36,244 nt of DNA from Chloroflexota bacterium (GTDB taxonomy: Bacteria; Chloroflexota; Dormibacteria; Dormibacterales; Dormibacteraceae): the NCBI GenBank assembly GCA_005889495.1, contig VBHA01000162.1, positions 1 through 36,244 of the forward strand, written 5' to 3'. Below, piece after piece: positions 6,455 to 14,582 of this stretch. Under the pieces are notes generated by a model, which ran no database searches, was not told where the DNA came from, and saw only the letters and a program-made list of their open reading frames with translations. Positions within the stretch are counted from its first letter, which is position 1, and every line of letters starts with the position of its first letter. Both the position numbers and the translations under genes were made by a program.

Positions 6455-9400
6455 TTGCCACTCGACATCCAGGAAATCAAGGGACCACTTCGTGTGCTGG
6501 CCGGACCGGGCACGGGGAAGACGCACGCTCTGGTCGACCTCTATGAGCAGGCCGTCAGGCAGGGCGTGGCCGGCCGCGGGCAGATCCTTGTCCTCACGTT
6601 CTCGACGAGCGCGGCGGGCGAGATCGCGCGCAGGATCGACGAGCGGCTGCGCGACGATTACGGCGAGACGTGGATCTCGACGTTTCACAGCTTTTGCGCG
6701 CGCCTGCTGCGCGAGCACGCCCCCGACCGGGACCGCCTGCTCCTGAACGGCTTCCAGGAGTGGGTCGTCATGCGCAAGGTGCTGACCGAGGTCGACTCTG
6801 AGTTGCTGGGGTCGCTGGAGGACGTGCGCCGGTCCGAGGCGTTCGCGCAAGACCTGCTGGGTTTCGTGGCGCTGATGAAGCAGAACCTCGTCCACCCGGC
6901 GTCGCTGCTCCTGGCCGCCGAGGCGAGCGCGAGCGAGCGCCTGCGCGTGCTCGCGGCCGCTTACCGCGCATACCAGGAACGAATGCAGGGCGCCCGGCTC
7001 GTCGATTTCCGCGACCTGATCTCGGCCGCCATCGAGCTCCTGCAGTCGAACCCCGCGCTGCTCGAGCGGCTGCGCACGCAATTCGCCCTGGTGCTGGTCG
7101 ACGAGTTCCAGGACGTGGACCCGGCGCAGTTCGAGCTCCTTCGCCTGATCGCGCCACCCGAGGCGCGTCCCCGCCTTGTCGTGGTCGGCGATCCGGACCA
7201 GTCGATCTACGGCTTTCGCGGCACCGTCCCTCGCCTTTTGAGCCACGACTTCATGGCGGTCTACGGTGCATCGACCCGTTCCCTCGAGTCGTGCCGCCGG
7301 TGCTCGCAGGAGGCGCTCGACGCAGGCGAGCGCCTGCTGATGGCGACGCAGCCGGAGCGGCTCCCGCGCGTCCTCCTCTCGCAGGTCGCTACCGCCGCGC
7401 CGCCGGTCGTGGTGGCGCGCGAGGGCGACCCTGTCGATGAGGCGTTCTTCTGCGCGCGGGAGATCAAGCGCCTCCACTCGGAGCGGTCGGACCTGCGCTT
7501 TGCCGACTTCGCGATCGTGCTTCGCAGCACGACCGCCCTGGGAGCGCCGTTCGAGGAGGCGCTGCGCGCACTCGGTCTGCCTTACGAGGTGCGGGGATGG
7601 GGCGCGACGGCCCGCAACGAGGTCGTGCGTTTCCTGGTCGGGTATCTCGAGTCGCTGCGCAGGCCGGACGACCCCGATGCCTTCGAGAGCGCGCTGGCGT
7701 CGAGCCTGAGCGGCGTCGGCCCGCGGACCGTGAGCCGGCTTCGAGCCTATGCGACGCACAGAGGCCGGCCTTTGAAGAAGGTCGTCGACCGCCTGATGTA
7801 CGCGCTCGCCACGCGGGACCCGCAGAGGTATCCGCTGCCCTGGGGTGAGTCCGCACCGACCGAGGCCCGTCCAGAGCCGGACTTCATGCCCTTTCTCACC
7901 GACGAAGAGCTCGGGGCCCTGCACCGTGCGATGGTCGCGCGAGAGCGCATGCTCGGCATGGCCCGCAAGCTGCCACTCGCCGGTCTCGCCTACACGGTGC
8001 TCATCGAGGACGGGGCGATGGCGAGGCTGCTCGACCTGGGTCTGCCGCCGGACCAGCGGGCGGAGGCGCTGGCCGACCTGCGCGCCGCGATCGAGGGCCT
8101 GGAGTCGATCGAGGCCGTGCACGAGCGACTCCACGGCACGAAGCCACTGCTCTCCGACCTCGCCGGCTCGATCACGAGCGTGCTCGCGCCGGCGGCGGAC
8201 GACACGGAAGCCGCGTCCAGCGCCCGCGACGCGGTGCAGGTCATGACGGTTCACCAGGCGAAAGGCCTCGAGTTCGAGGTCGTGTTCTGCTCCGGGTTCG
8301 CCCACGGCCTGTTCCCCCTCGAGTCGCGGCCGCATCCGCTGCTCGACGCGGAGGACCGCGCGTGGCTGGAACGCTTCAAGGTCGGCTTCATGCCGTCGTG
8401 GCCGGCCGACCCGGACGGTCACCTCGCGGAGGAGGCGCGGCTGGCGTTCGTGGCGATGACCCGCGCGCGTCGCCGCCTCTACATCACATATGCCGATGCG
8501 TACCTGCGCCAGGCCGGGCGCTCGGTCTTCCTCGACATGGCCGACCCCCAGGCCGAGGCGCGCGAGCTGACGCGAGCGTCATCGCGCCTGGAGCCGAAGG
8601 ACGTGCTGCTGGCGCGCGAGGCGGAGGTGATGCTCGCGTCGCATCCCTCGGCGCTCACCGCGGCGGCACTCGCCCGGGCGGATGGGCTCGGGCTCGACGT
8701 CGCGTTTCTCACCGACCCCGTGTCGGGCGAGCCGTTCGAGCCGTACGGAGTGGGCCGCAACCCCGCGTCGGTGGACATCGACCACTTCAGCCCGACCACG
8801 CTCAACGACTACATCAAGTGCCCGCGCCTGTACTGGTACAACCACCACCCAGGTCTGGTCGATGAGCCGCGGTCGGTGGCGATGGAGCGTGGCGGCTTTC
8901 TCCACGAGGTGCTGCAGGACTTTCACGAGCAGGAGGCGGAGTGGCGTCCCTTCGAGGCTGAAAAGCAGAGGCAGTGGCTCGAAGAGGCGCTGCAGCGACA
9001 CCTCGAGGGCTACCTCTCGCGCATGGAAGGCGTCCTCGACCGCAGGCGTGAGGAGAGGCAGGTCCGCACGCTGCTTGGCAACTACATCCGCTCGATCACG
9101 GGCATGCAGCTCATCCGCAGGGTGGGCACGCTGGCCGTGGAGAAGCGCTTCCACCTGCAGCTGGACGGCGTCGAGGTGGTGGGCAAGATCGACCGGGTCA
9201 ACGACGTCGGCGACGGTGAGGTCGAGGTCGTCGACTACAAGACGGGCTCCGGCAAGGCGATGCGCTTCGCGTACGAGATGTACTTCGGGCCGGACCTGCA
9301 TGACGTCCAGCTCGCCCTCTACTACCTCGCCTGCAAGTACGGCTTCGACGACGAAGGCAACCCGCTCGGCTTTCAGCCTCGCTTCCTTTCCCTCTGGTAC

Positions 9401-9661
9401 CCGAAAGACTGGGTGTGGGGCGGGATGCGGCAGGACATCTTCAGCGTCGGCCGGCCGGCGGGCCTCAAGGAGTATCGCGAGCGTCCGTTGAGCGGCGAAG
9501 ACCTCGAGCGCAGCCGCTCGGTGGTGATGGCCGCGATCGAAGGCATCAAGGGCGGTCATTTCGAGCCCGCGCCCCGCGAGATCGCCGGCACGTGCGTGAC
9601 GCGGTTCGGCAGCTGCCCTCACGCCGCCATCTGCTCGTACGGAGGGTCGCCGCCGGAATGA
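6455..9661 (+). CDS. UvrD-type helicase with C-terminal RecB-type nuclease (AdnA/AddB-like subunit)
   Basis: 1068 residues from a TTG start (GGGAGA just upstream). Superfamily 1A motifs in order: Walker A GPGTGKT (K22), motif Ia (LTFSTSAAGEIARRI), Walker B LVLVDEFQDVDPAQ, motif III GDPDQSIYGFRG, motif V VMTVHQAKGLEFEVVF, motif VI FVAMTRARRRLYI. The C-terminal ~300 residues form a PD-(D/E)XK nuclease: a histidine motif GGFLHEVLQDFH, then GKIDRVND, VVDYKTGSG and QLALYYLA. Cysteines 789, 1047, 1054 and 1060 could bind an iron-sulfur cluster as in AddB, although the spacing C-x6-C-x5-C differs from the usual C-x2-C-x5-C. The N-terminus is very short and lacks a clear Q motif; no earlier in-frame start is visible. 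The next gene overlaps by ATGA. The pair resembles mycobacterial AdnAB, which resects double-strand breaks. Confidence 0.9.
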   Translation: MPLDIQEIKGPLRVLAGPGTGKTHALVDLYEQAVRQGVAGRGQILVLTFSTSAAGEIARRIDERLRDDYGETWISTFHSFCARLLREHAPDRDRLLLNGFQEWVVMRKVLTEVDSELLGSLEDVRRSEAFAQDLLGFVALMKQNLVHPASLLLAAEASASERLRVLAAAYRAYQERMQGARLVDFRDLISAAIELLQSNPALLERLRTQFALVLVDEFQDVDPAQFELLRLIAPPEARPRLVVVGDPDQSIYGFRGTVPRLLSHDFMAVYGASTRSLESCRRCSQEALDAGERLLMATQPERLPRVLLSQVATAAPPVVVAREGDPVDEAFFCAREIKRLHSERSDLRFADFAIVLRSTTALGAPFEEALRALGLPYEVRGWGATARNEVVRFLVGYLESLRRPDDPDAFESALASSLSGVGPRTVSRLRAYATHRGRPLKKVVDRLMYALATRDPQRYPLPWGESAPTEARPEPDFMPFLTDEELGALHRAMVARERMLGMARKLPLAGLAYTVLIEDGAMARLLDLGLPPDQRAEALADLRAAIEGLESIEAVHERLHGTKPLLSDLAGSITSVLAPAADDTEAASSARDAVQVMTVHQAKGLEFEVVFCSGFAHGLFPLESRPHPLLDAEDRAWLERFKVGFMPSWPADPDGHLAEEARLAFVAMTRARRRLYITYADAYLRQAGRSVFLDMADPQAEARELTRASSRLEPKDVLLAREAEVMLASHPSALTAAALARADGLGLDVAFLTDPVSGEPFEPYGVGRNPASVDIDHFSPTTLNDYIKCPRLYWYNHHPGLVDEPRSVAMERGGFLHEVLQDFHEQEAEWRPFEAEKQRQWLEEALQRHLEGYLSRMEGVLDRRREERQVRTLLGNYIRSITGMQLIRRVGTLAVEKRFHLQLDGVEVVGKIDRVNDVGDGEVEVVDYKTGSGKAMRFAYEMYFGPDLHDVQLALYYLACKYGFDDEGNPLGFQPRFLSLWYPKDWVWGGMRQDIFSVGRPAGLKEYRERPLSGEDLERSRSVVMAAIEGIKGGHFEPAPREIAGTCVTRFGSCPHAAICSYGGSPPE

Positions 9662-12600
9662 GCGCGACACGGGTGCGAGGCCCGGTGCTGAGCGAAGAGC
9701 AGGCGACGGCGGCGCACGCCGGGCCCCAGGGCGCGTTCCTGATCGCGGCCGGACCAGGCACCGGCAAGACGTTCACCGCGACCGAGCGTTTCTGCTGGCT
9801 GGTCGAGCAGGGTGTCGGGCCCGACCGGATCCTGACCGTGACTTTCAGCGACCGCGCCGCCGAGGAACTGCGGCAACGGATCACGAACGAGCTCTCGGCG
9901 CGGCGCCCCGAGCTTGGCGCTCGAGCGCTGGATTCCTCGTGGATCGGCACGTTTCACGGCGTGTGCGCGAGGCTTCTCGACGAGTACGCATACCTGGTGG
10001 GTGCGCCGCGCGAGCTGCGTGTGCTCGACGAAACAGGCCAGCGGCTGTTCGAGCAGGAGCTGGTGGCCAAGCTGCGCAGCGGGGCGACCGCGCCCTTCGA
10101 CCCTGACTCCTTCACCGCCCTCACCGTCGATGACCTCGACGACCTACTGCGCTCAGGCCTGCGCTTTCTGCTCAAGCTCAAAGGTCGCGGTATCACACCG
10201 GAGCGCTTTCACCAGCGAGCGGTCGAGATGCACGCCCGCAGCTGGAGCCAGCGCCCGTCGGCCAACGGCGCAGGCGGTCCCGACCCCGCCAGGGCCGAGC
10301 TCGAGGCGATCGAGGTCCTGTTCACGATCTACCGCGCCTACGAGGACGGCCTGCGCGCGCAGGCGCTGCGCGATTTCGACGACCTGCTGCTCCAGGTCAT
10401 CCATGCGCTGGACGGCGTGCCGGAGTTTCGGCGCCGCGTGCGCGAACGGTTTCGATACCTCATCGTCGACGAGTTCCAGGACACGAACCGGATCCAGCTC
10501 GACTTCATCCGTCTGGCCGCGGCCGAAGACTTCGGCAACGTCACGGTCGTCGGCGACGCCAAGCAGTCGATCTACGGCTGGCGCGACGCCGAGATCGAAA
10601 ACATCCGCACGCGCTTCCCGGGCCGCCGGCTTGCGTTGACCCACAACCGCCGCTCGTACCAGGGCATCCTCGACTGCGCCAGCGAGTTCATCCGCAGGGA
10701 CCCCGACTTCGCCGGCGAGCCCGACCTGATCGCAACCCGTGGGTCCGGTCCTACTCCTCCCCATTCATGGGGAGGTGTCGCCGAAGGCGACGGAGGGGCT
10801 CGACCCGTCAGCATCCTGATGGCGCCGGATTTCCGCACCGAGGCACGGTCGGTCGGGGAGACCATCCGGCGCCTGCACGTGGGCGGCGTCCCGTTCCGGC
10901 ACATCGCCGTCCTTTCGCATTCGATCCGCATGCTCCCGCGCGAGTTCGAGGACGAGCTGAGGCGGCAGGGCATCCCGTACCTGACGAGCGGGGGCTCCGG
11001 TTTCTTCGACCGGCAGGAGATCAAGGACGTGCTGGGGCTGCTCCGCCTGGCGGAGAACCCGATGGACGACGGCGCGCTGGTCCGCATCCTCCAGGGGCCG
11101 ATCGTGCGCCTCCCCGACGAGGGCATGTACCGGCTCGCGATGCGACGAGCGCAGCGCTCAGGCATGCGCCTTCGCGATTGCTTCGACGAATCGGCCGGCG
11201 AAGGGTTTCCGGAGTTTGACCCCAAGGTCGCGGCCGAGGCCGTGCGCCTGATCGAGCTGACCGACCGCGTCGGCCGGCTGCGCGACGCTCTCACCGTCGC
11301 CGACATCCTGAACCGGCTGCTCGAGGAGAGCGGTTACCTCCGCTGGGCGGAGCTGCGCGCGCAGCGCGACGGAAGCCCGCGCGCCCTGCTCAACCTGCGC
11401 AAGGTCTTCCAGCTCGCCGGCCGTTTCGAACGCGACCTGGCCATGGCCGGGATCGGAGACTTCGTCCGCCACCTCGACCAGGTGATCGATGCGGAGCTGC
11501 CGGTCGGCGAGGCGGTGCAGGAGGCTGAGGGCGCGGAGGCGGTGTCGCTGCTGACCATCCACGCCGCCAAGGGCCTGGAGTTCCCGGTGGTGTTCCTCGT
11601 CAACCTGCGGCCGCCGCGCCCGCGCGACAGCGAGAGGCTGTTCTTCGATCCGGACGGGCTTGGATTCGTGATGAAGAGCTGGCGAGGGGAGAAGCATCCC
11701 CGCTATGTCGAGAATTCGCCCGGCGCGCCGGCGGTCGCGCTCGCGGTGGGAGAGAGGCGCCGCATCGTGTACGTCGGACTGACGCGCGCGAAAGATGCGC
11801 TTTACGTGACCGCGACCCGCGACGAGACCACCGCGCGTGAGGTCGGCGCCGGAGGGATCGAAGATCACGACCACTTCGCCGAGGTCCTCAGCTGGGCTTT
11901 GGCGCACCCGGAATCGGCCACGGTCGTGGAGGCGGAGCAGCTGGAGCTGCCGGTGTCCCGCGCCGCCAACGGCCAGGTCCTCGACGACCCGTCGGTCGTG
12001 GCTGCGGTGCTCGACCGCCTGGAGCAGATCCAGCCCGGCGCCTCTGTTTCCGCCGGGGCCGCCACACAGCCGATCGACTTGAGTTTCTCCCAGCTCCACG
12101 ACTTCGAGGTCTGCCCGGTGCGCTACCGCTTCGCGCAGGTGTGGAAGGTGCCCGCGCCTCCAGACGAGCTGCAACCCGCGCATGTGCGCGCGGCCGGGTC
12201 GTCGGAGCTCGGCGCTGCGGTGCACGAAGCGCTTGCCGCGTGGCACAGCTCAGGTGGTGACCTGGTCGAGCTGTACCGGGGACCCGAGGCGGGGCGCGAG
12301 ATGCTCGCGCGCTACGCGGCCCATCCGCTGGCATCGGCCCGGACGCTCGCGGTCGAGGCAGGCTTCAACATGGCCGTGGGCGGCACGCGGGTGCGAGGCC
12401 TGGTCGACCGTGTTTGCGAGGTCGACGGCCGGACGGTGCTGATCGACTTCAAGACCAACGCCACCCTCGACCAGGAGCTCATCGAGGTCTACTCGCTGCA
12501 GTTGCGGATCTACGGGCTGGCCGCCCACCGCGGACTCCTGCCTGGCGGCCGGGACCCGAGCCTGGTCCTGTTCGACATGCGACGGGGCGAGGTGCACGAG

Positions 12601-12756
12601 GTCGGTCCTGACGACGGTGCGGTGGAGGCCCGCGTCTCGAGCGCCGCGGCGCGCATCGCCGCGGGCGACTTCGAGCTCCGAGCGGAGCACGCCAGACGGC
12701 CCTGTGCGCTTTGCGCCTACCGTCCTATTTGTTCTTTTGCGCGAAAAGTACTTTGA
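9658..12756 (+). CDS. UvrD-type helicase with C-terminal RecB-type nuclease (AdnB-like subunit)
   Basis: 1032 residues; the ATG at 9658 overlaps the previous stop (ATGA), indicating translational coupling and a matched complex. It has a Q motif (LSEEQATAA, Q15), Walker A GPGTGKT (K37), LIVDEFQDTNRIQ, GDAKQSIYGWRD, LLTIHAAKGLEFPVVF and YVGLTRAKDALYV. The nuclease domain shows CPVRYRF, AAVHEALAAWH, RGLVDRVCEVDG, VLIDFKTNAT, LQLRIYGLA, and a final C-x2-C-x5-C (CALCAYRPIC), which with the earlier cysteine makes a canonical Fe-S nuclease. Both subunits of this pair therefore keep motor and nuclease residues. Between motifs III and IV the protein carries ~16 Gly/Pro-rich residues encoded by a palindromic element (10754-10798). 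AdnAB-type processing of DNA ends is inferred from architecture and pairing. Confidence 0.9.
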   Translation: MSATRVRGPVLSEEQATAAHAGPQGAFLIAAGPGTGKTFTATERFCWLVEQGVGPDRILTVTFSDRAAEELRQRITNELSARRPELGARALDSSWIGTFHGVCARLLDEYAYLVGAPRELRVLDETGQRLFEQELVAKLRSGATAPFDPDSFTALTVDDLDDLLRSGLRFLLKLKGRGITPERFHQRAVEMHARSWSQRPSANGAGGPDPARAELEAIEVLFTIYRAYEDGLRAQALRDFDDLLLQVIHALDGVPEFRRRVRERFRYLIVDEFQDTNRIQLDFIRLAAAEDFGNVTVVGDAKQSIYGWRDAEIENIRTRFPGRRLALTHNRRSYQGILDCASEFIRRDPDFAGEPDLIATRGSGPTPPHSWGGVAEGDGGARPVSILMAPDFRTEARSVGETIRRLHVGGVPFRHIAVLSHSIRMLPREFEDELRRQGIPYLTSGGSGFFDRQEIKDVLGLLRLAENPMDDGALVRILQGPIVRLPDEGMYRLAMRRAQRSGMRLRDCFDESAGEGFPEFDPKVAAEAVRLIELTDRVGRLRDALTVADILNRLLEESGYLRWAELRAQRDGSPRALLNLRKVFQLAGRFERDLAMAGIGDFVRHLDQVIDAELPVGEAVQEAEGAEAVSLLTIHAAKGLEFPVVFLVNLRPPRPRDSERLFFDPDGLGFVMKSWRGEKHPRYVENSPGAPAVALAVGERRRIVYVGLTRAKDALYVTATRDETTAREVGAGGIEDHDHFAEVLSWALAHPESATVVEAEQLELPVSRAANGQVLDDPSVVAAVLDRLEQIQPGASVSAGAATQPIDLSFSQLHDFEVCPVRYRFAQVWKVPAPPDELQPAHVRAAGSSELGAAVHEALAAWHSSGGDLVELYRGPEAGREMLARYAAHPLASARTLAVEAGFNMAVGGTRVRGLVDRVCEVDGRTVLIDFKTNATLDQELIEVYSLQLRIYGLAAHRGLLPGGRDPSLVLFDMRRGEVHEVGPDDGAVEARVSSAAARIAAGDFELRAEHARRPCALCAYRPICSFARKVL
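10754..10798 (+). repeat. Two-hairpin palindromic element inside the helicase gene
   Basis: Stem 1 pairs CCTCCCC (10756-10762) with GGGGAGG (10769-10775) around ATTCAT. Stem 2 pairs GTCGCC (10777-10782) with GGCGAC (10786-10791) around GAA, and GGAGGGG (10792-10798) can also pair with the first arm. This layout is that of short intergenic palindromic repeats, yet it is read in frame as TPPHSWGGVAEGDGGA in a helicase loop. Confidence 0.7.
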
Positions 12757-13036
12757 GCGGCGCGAGATCAACGAGGCAATCGCCTTTGCCGAGGCGGGTG
12801 GGATCGCCGTGCACCGCAACTTCGACTCCTACCACGGCTCGACGATCCGGGGGTTTCGCCGCGAGAAGCCGTTCCTTCACGTGATCGGCCTGCGCCGCGA
12901 GCTGGAGGCGTGGGGCCGGCTCAATGGCCTGCGGCCGGAGTGGATCCAGCCCGAAAAGCGGCGCCGGGTCGCCCACTACGACGTTTTCGGGCCTGCCGCA
13001 CAGGCGCTGATCGAACGGCTCAAGCCATCGCCTTGA
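12737..13036 (+). CDS. Small protein of unknown function
   Basis: From TTG 12737 it gives 99 residues; a GTG at 12707 would add ten. The start lies inside the 3' end of the AdnB-like gene, overlapping it by 20 bp in another frame. The sequence is rich in charged residues and has a continuous, plausible globular pattern (INEAIAFAEAGGIAVHRN, then FRREKPFLHVIGLRREL and RVAHYDVFGPAAQALIERL). The HYD-containing end faintly recalls DUF4031-type proteins, but I cannot assign it. It stops just before the promoter of the next gene and could be the third member of the helicase operon. No good ribosome binding site is visible, so it may depend on coupling to the upstream gene. Confidence 0.5.
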   Translation: MREKYFERREINEAIAFAEAGGIAVHRNFDSYHGSTIRGFRREKPFLHVIGLRRELEAWGRLNGLRPEWIQPEKRRRVAHYDVFGPAAQALIERLKPSP

Positions 13037-13062
13037 CGGCTAATGACGCACCGCGTTACACT
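13033..13062 (+). promoter_or_regulatory. Probable sigma-70-type promoter of the small basic-protein gene
   Basis: TTGACG (13033-13038) and TACACT (13057-13062) are separated by 18 bp, a good match to a housekeeping promoter. The predicted start near 13069 leaves a ~32-nt leader with AAGGAGAG just before the ATG at 13101. The -35 overlaps the stop of the preceding ORF. Confidence 0.5.
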
Positions 13063-13100
13063 GCGTCAAGAAGCCATTGAAGGTCAAGAGAAGGAGAGCC

Positions 13101-13550
13101 ATGAGCACCGATTTTTCCGACACCGCCACCGCCGTCGAAGAGGTCGCCGTCGGAGCCGCCCAGGCCGCGGCCGAGATCGCGTCGGATCCCATGCGAGCCG
13201 CCCGCAAGCAGGTGCGCGGCTTCGAGCGCAAGGGCACCCCGGCCGTTCGCAGGATCAACCGCCGGCTGAACGCCCTGATCCCGGACCGCGTCGCCATATT
13301 CGGTCTCGACGTCAACGACAAGTTGCCGGAGAAGCTCGCCATCAGGGGCCTTCAGCTCGTCAAGGTCCAGGCCCGCCGGCATGACGTTGTGGGGGACGTG
13401 GCCAAGCGGACCCTGAAGATCTTCAACGGGTCGTTCAAGACCATCGCCCGGACCGCGACCCGGCTCGAGCAGGCGAGTGACCTGACGCCGCAGCGCCAGG
13501 CCGAGCGCAAGCCGGCCCGCCGGCGCGCGTCCCGGCGCCGCGCCGCCTGA
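13101..13550 (+). CDS. Small basic helical protein with Lys/Arg/Ala-rich tail
   Basis: 149 residues from ATG 13101, preceded by a strong AAGGAGAG ribosome binding site. The N-terminal ~35 residues are Ala/Glu-rich and helical, the middle is amphipathic (AIFGLDVNDKLPEKLAIRGL, KRTLKIFNGSFKTIARTATRL), and the last ~20 residues are Arg/Ala repeats (KPARRRASRRRAA), like the tails of histone H1-like or phasin-related DNA-binding proteins. No family is recognised with certainty. With its own promoter, strong ribosome binding site and intrinsic terminator it looks like an independently and perhaps highly expressed gene. A nucleoid- or granule-associated role is a guess from the tail only. Confidence 0.7.
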   Translation: MSTDFSDTATAVEEVAVGAAQAAAEIASDPMRAARKQVRGFERKGTPAVRRINRRLNALIPDRVAIFGLDVNDKLPEKLAIRGLQLVKVQARRHDVVGDVAKRTLKIFNGSFKTIARTATRLEQASDLTPQRQAERKPARRRASRRRAA

Positions 13551-13565
13551 CCAATCTCGAACACA

Positions 13566-13600
13566 AGGGCGCCCCATGTGTGGGGCGCCTTTTCTATTTC
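13566..13600 (+). terminator. Rho-independent terminator
   Basis: A perfect 9-bp stem, GGCGCCCCA (13568-13576) with TGGGGCGCC (13581-13589), closes a TGTG tetraloop and can be extended by A-T pairs. TTTTCTATTT follows. It lies 15 bp after the stop of the small basic-protein gene and separates it from the PfkB gene. Confidence 0.85.
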
Positions 13601-13622
13601 CGCTAGCCTTCGTCGAGGTCCG

Positions 13623-14582
13623 ATGGTCCTCTGCACGGGTTCGATCGCCTACGACTACATTCTCACCTTCAAAGGACGATTCAAAGACCACATCCTTCTC
13701 GACAAGACCCACATCCTCAACCTGAGCTTCCTGGTGGACGACCTGCAGAAGCGCCGTGGGGGCGTGGCCGGCAACTACGCCTACAACCTGGCCCTGCTCG
13801 GTCATCCGGCCGCGGTGCTCGCCACTGCCGGTCACGACGCGGCCGAGTATCGCGATTGGCTGATGTCGAAAGGCGTCGATTGCCGTGGCCTCCGCCTGCT
13901 GGACGGTGAGATGAGCGCCACTGGTTTCACCACCACCGACATGGACGACAACCAGCTGACCGGTTACTACGGAGGCGCGATGTGGCGTGCGGCGACGCTG
14001 GGCCTCGACGACGGCCCCGAGCAGGTGGACGCGGTGATCATCGGGCCCAACGACCCCGGCGCAATGAAGCGGCTCGTGTCGGAGTGCCGGGGACGAGGGG
14101 TGCCTTTCGTGTTCGACCCGGCGCACCAGCTGCCGATGATGGAGGGCGCGGACGTCACCGACAGCACCAACGGCGCCTGGATCGTGATCGGCAACGATTA
14201 CGAGCTCGAGCTGATCCAGGAGCGGACGAAGCGCGACACCCAGGGTCTGCTCGAGCTGTCGGCGATCGTGGTCACGACGCTGGGACGTCACGGTTCCCGC
14301 ATCACCACGCGCGACGGTTCGGTCGAGGTGCCTGCCGCGCCCGCCAGGCTGGAGGCGGACCCGACGGGCGCCGGTGACGCTTATCGCGCCGGCCTCGTGG
14401 CCGGTCTGTTGGGGGGCCTCCCGCTGGGCGAAGCCGGCCGGGTTGCTTCGCTGGCCGCGACCTACGCCATCGAACACGTCGGCACGATCGAGCATTCGTA
14501 TACGCGCGATGAGTTCTGCGCGCGCCACCTCGACGCCTTCGGCTTCGAAGTGTCTGAGAAACTCTGGATTGGAAGGCATTAG
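13623..14582 (+). CDS. PfkB-family sugar/nucleoside kinase (adenosine kinase-like)
   Basis: 319 residues from ATG 13623 (GAGG upstream). PfkB signature 1 appears as RRGGVAGNYAYNLALLG (residues ~40-56) and signature 2 as ADPTGAGDAYRAGLVAGLL, which carries the anion hole and catalytic aspartate of ribokinase-fold kinases. An early substrate-binding segment, GSIAYDYILTFKGRF, resembles bacterial adenosine kinase-like members. These enzymes phosphorylate a hydroxymethyl group of a sugar or nucleoside with ATP. Substrate remains open: adenosine, ribose or another sugar. The stop shares one base with the ABC-transporter start, so this kinase opens an operon with the exporter. Confidence 0.85.
   Translation: MVLCTGSIAYDYILTFKGRFKDHILLDKTHILNLSFLVDDLQKRRGGVAGNYAYNLALLGHPAAVLATAGHDAAEYRDWLMSKGVDCRGLRLLDGEMSATGFTTTDMDDNQLTGYYGGAMWRAATLGLDDGPEQVDAVIIGPNDPGAMKRLVSECRGRGVPFVFDPAHQLPMMEGADVTDSTNGAWIVIGNDYELELIQERTKRDTQGLLELSAIVVTTLGRHGSRITTRDGSVEVPAAPARLEADPTGAGDAYRAGLVAGLLGGLPLGEAGRVASLAATYAIEHVGTIEHSYTRDEFCARHLDAFGFEVSEKLWIGRH

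Noticed and set aside
6317-8422. Long open frame on the minus strand opposite the first helicase.
   Set aside because: Arg/Glu/Gln-rich composition without motifs, typical of antisense frames in GC-rich genes; the plus strand encodes clear helicase motifs.
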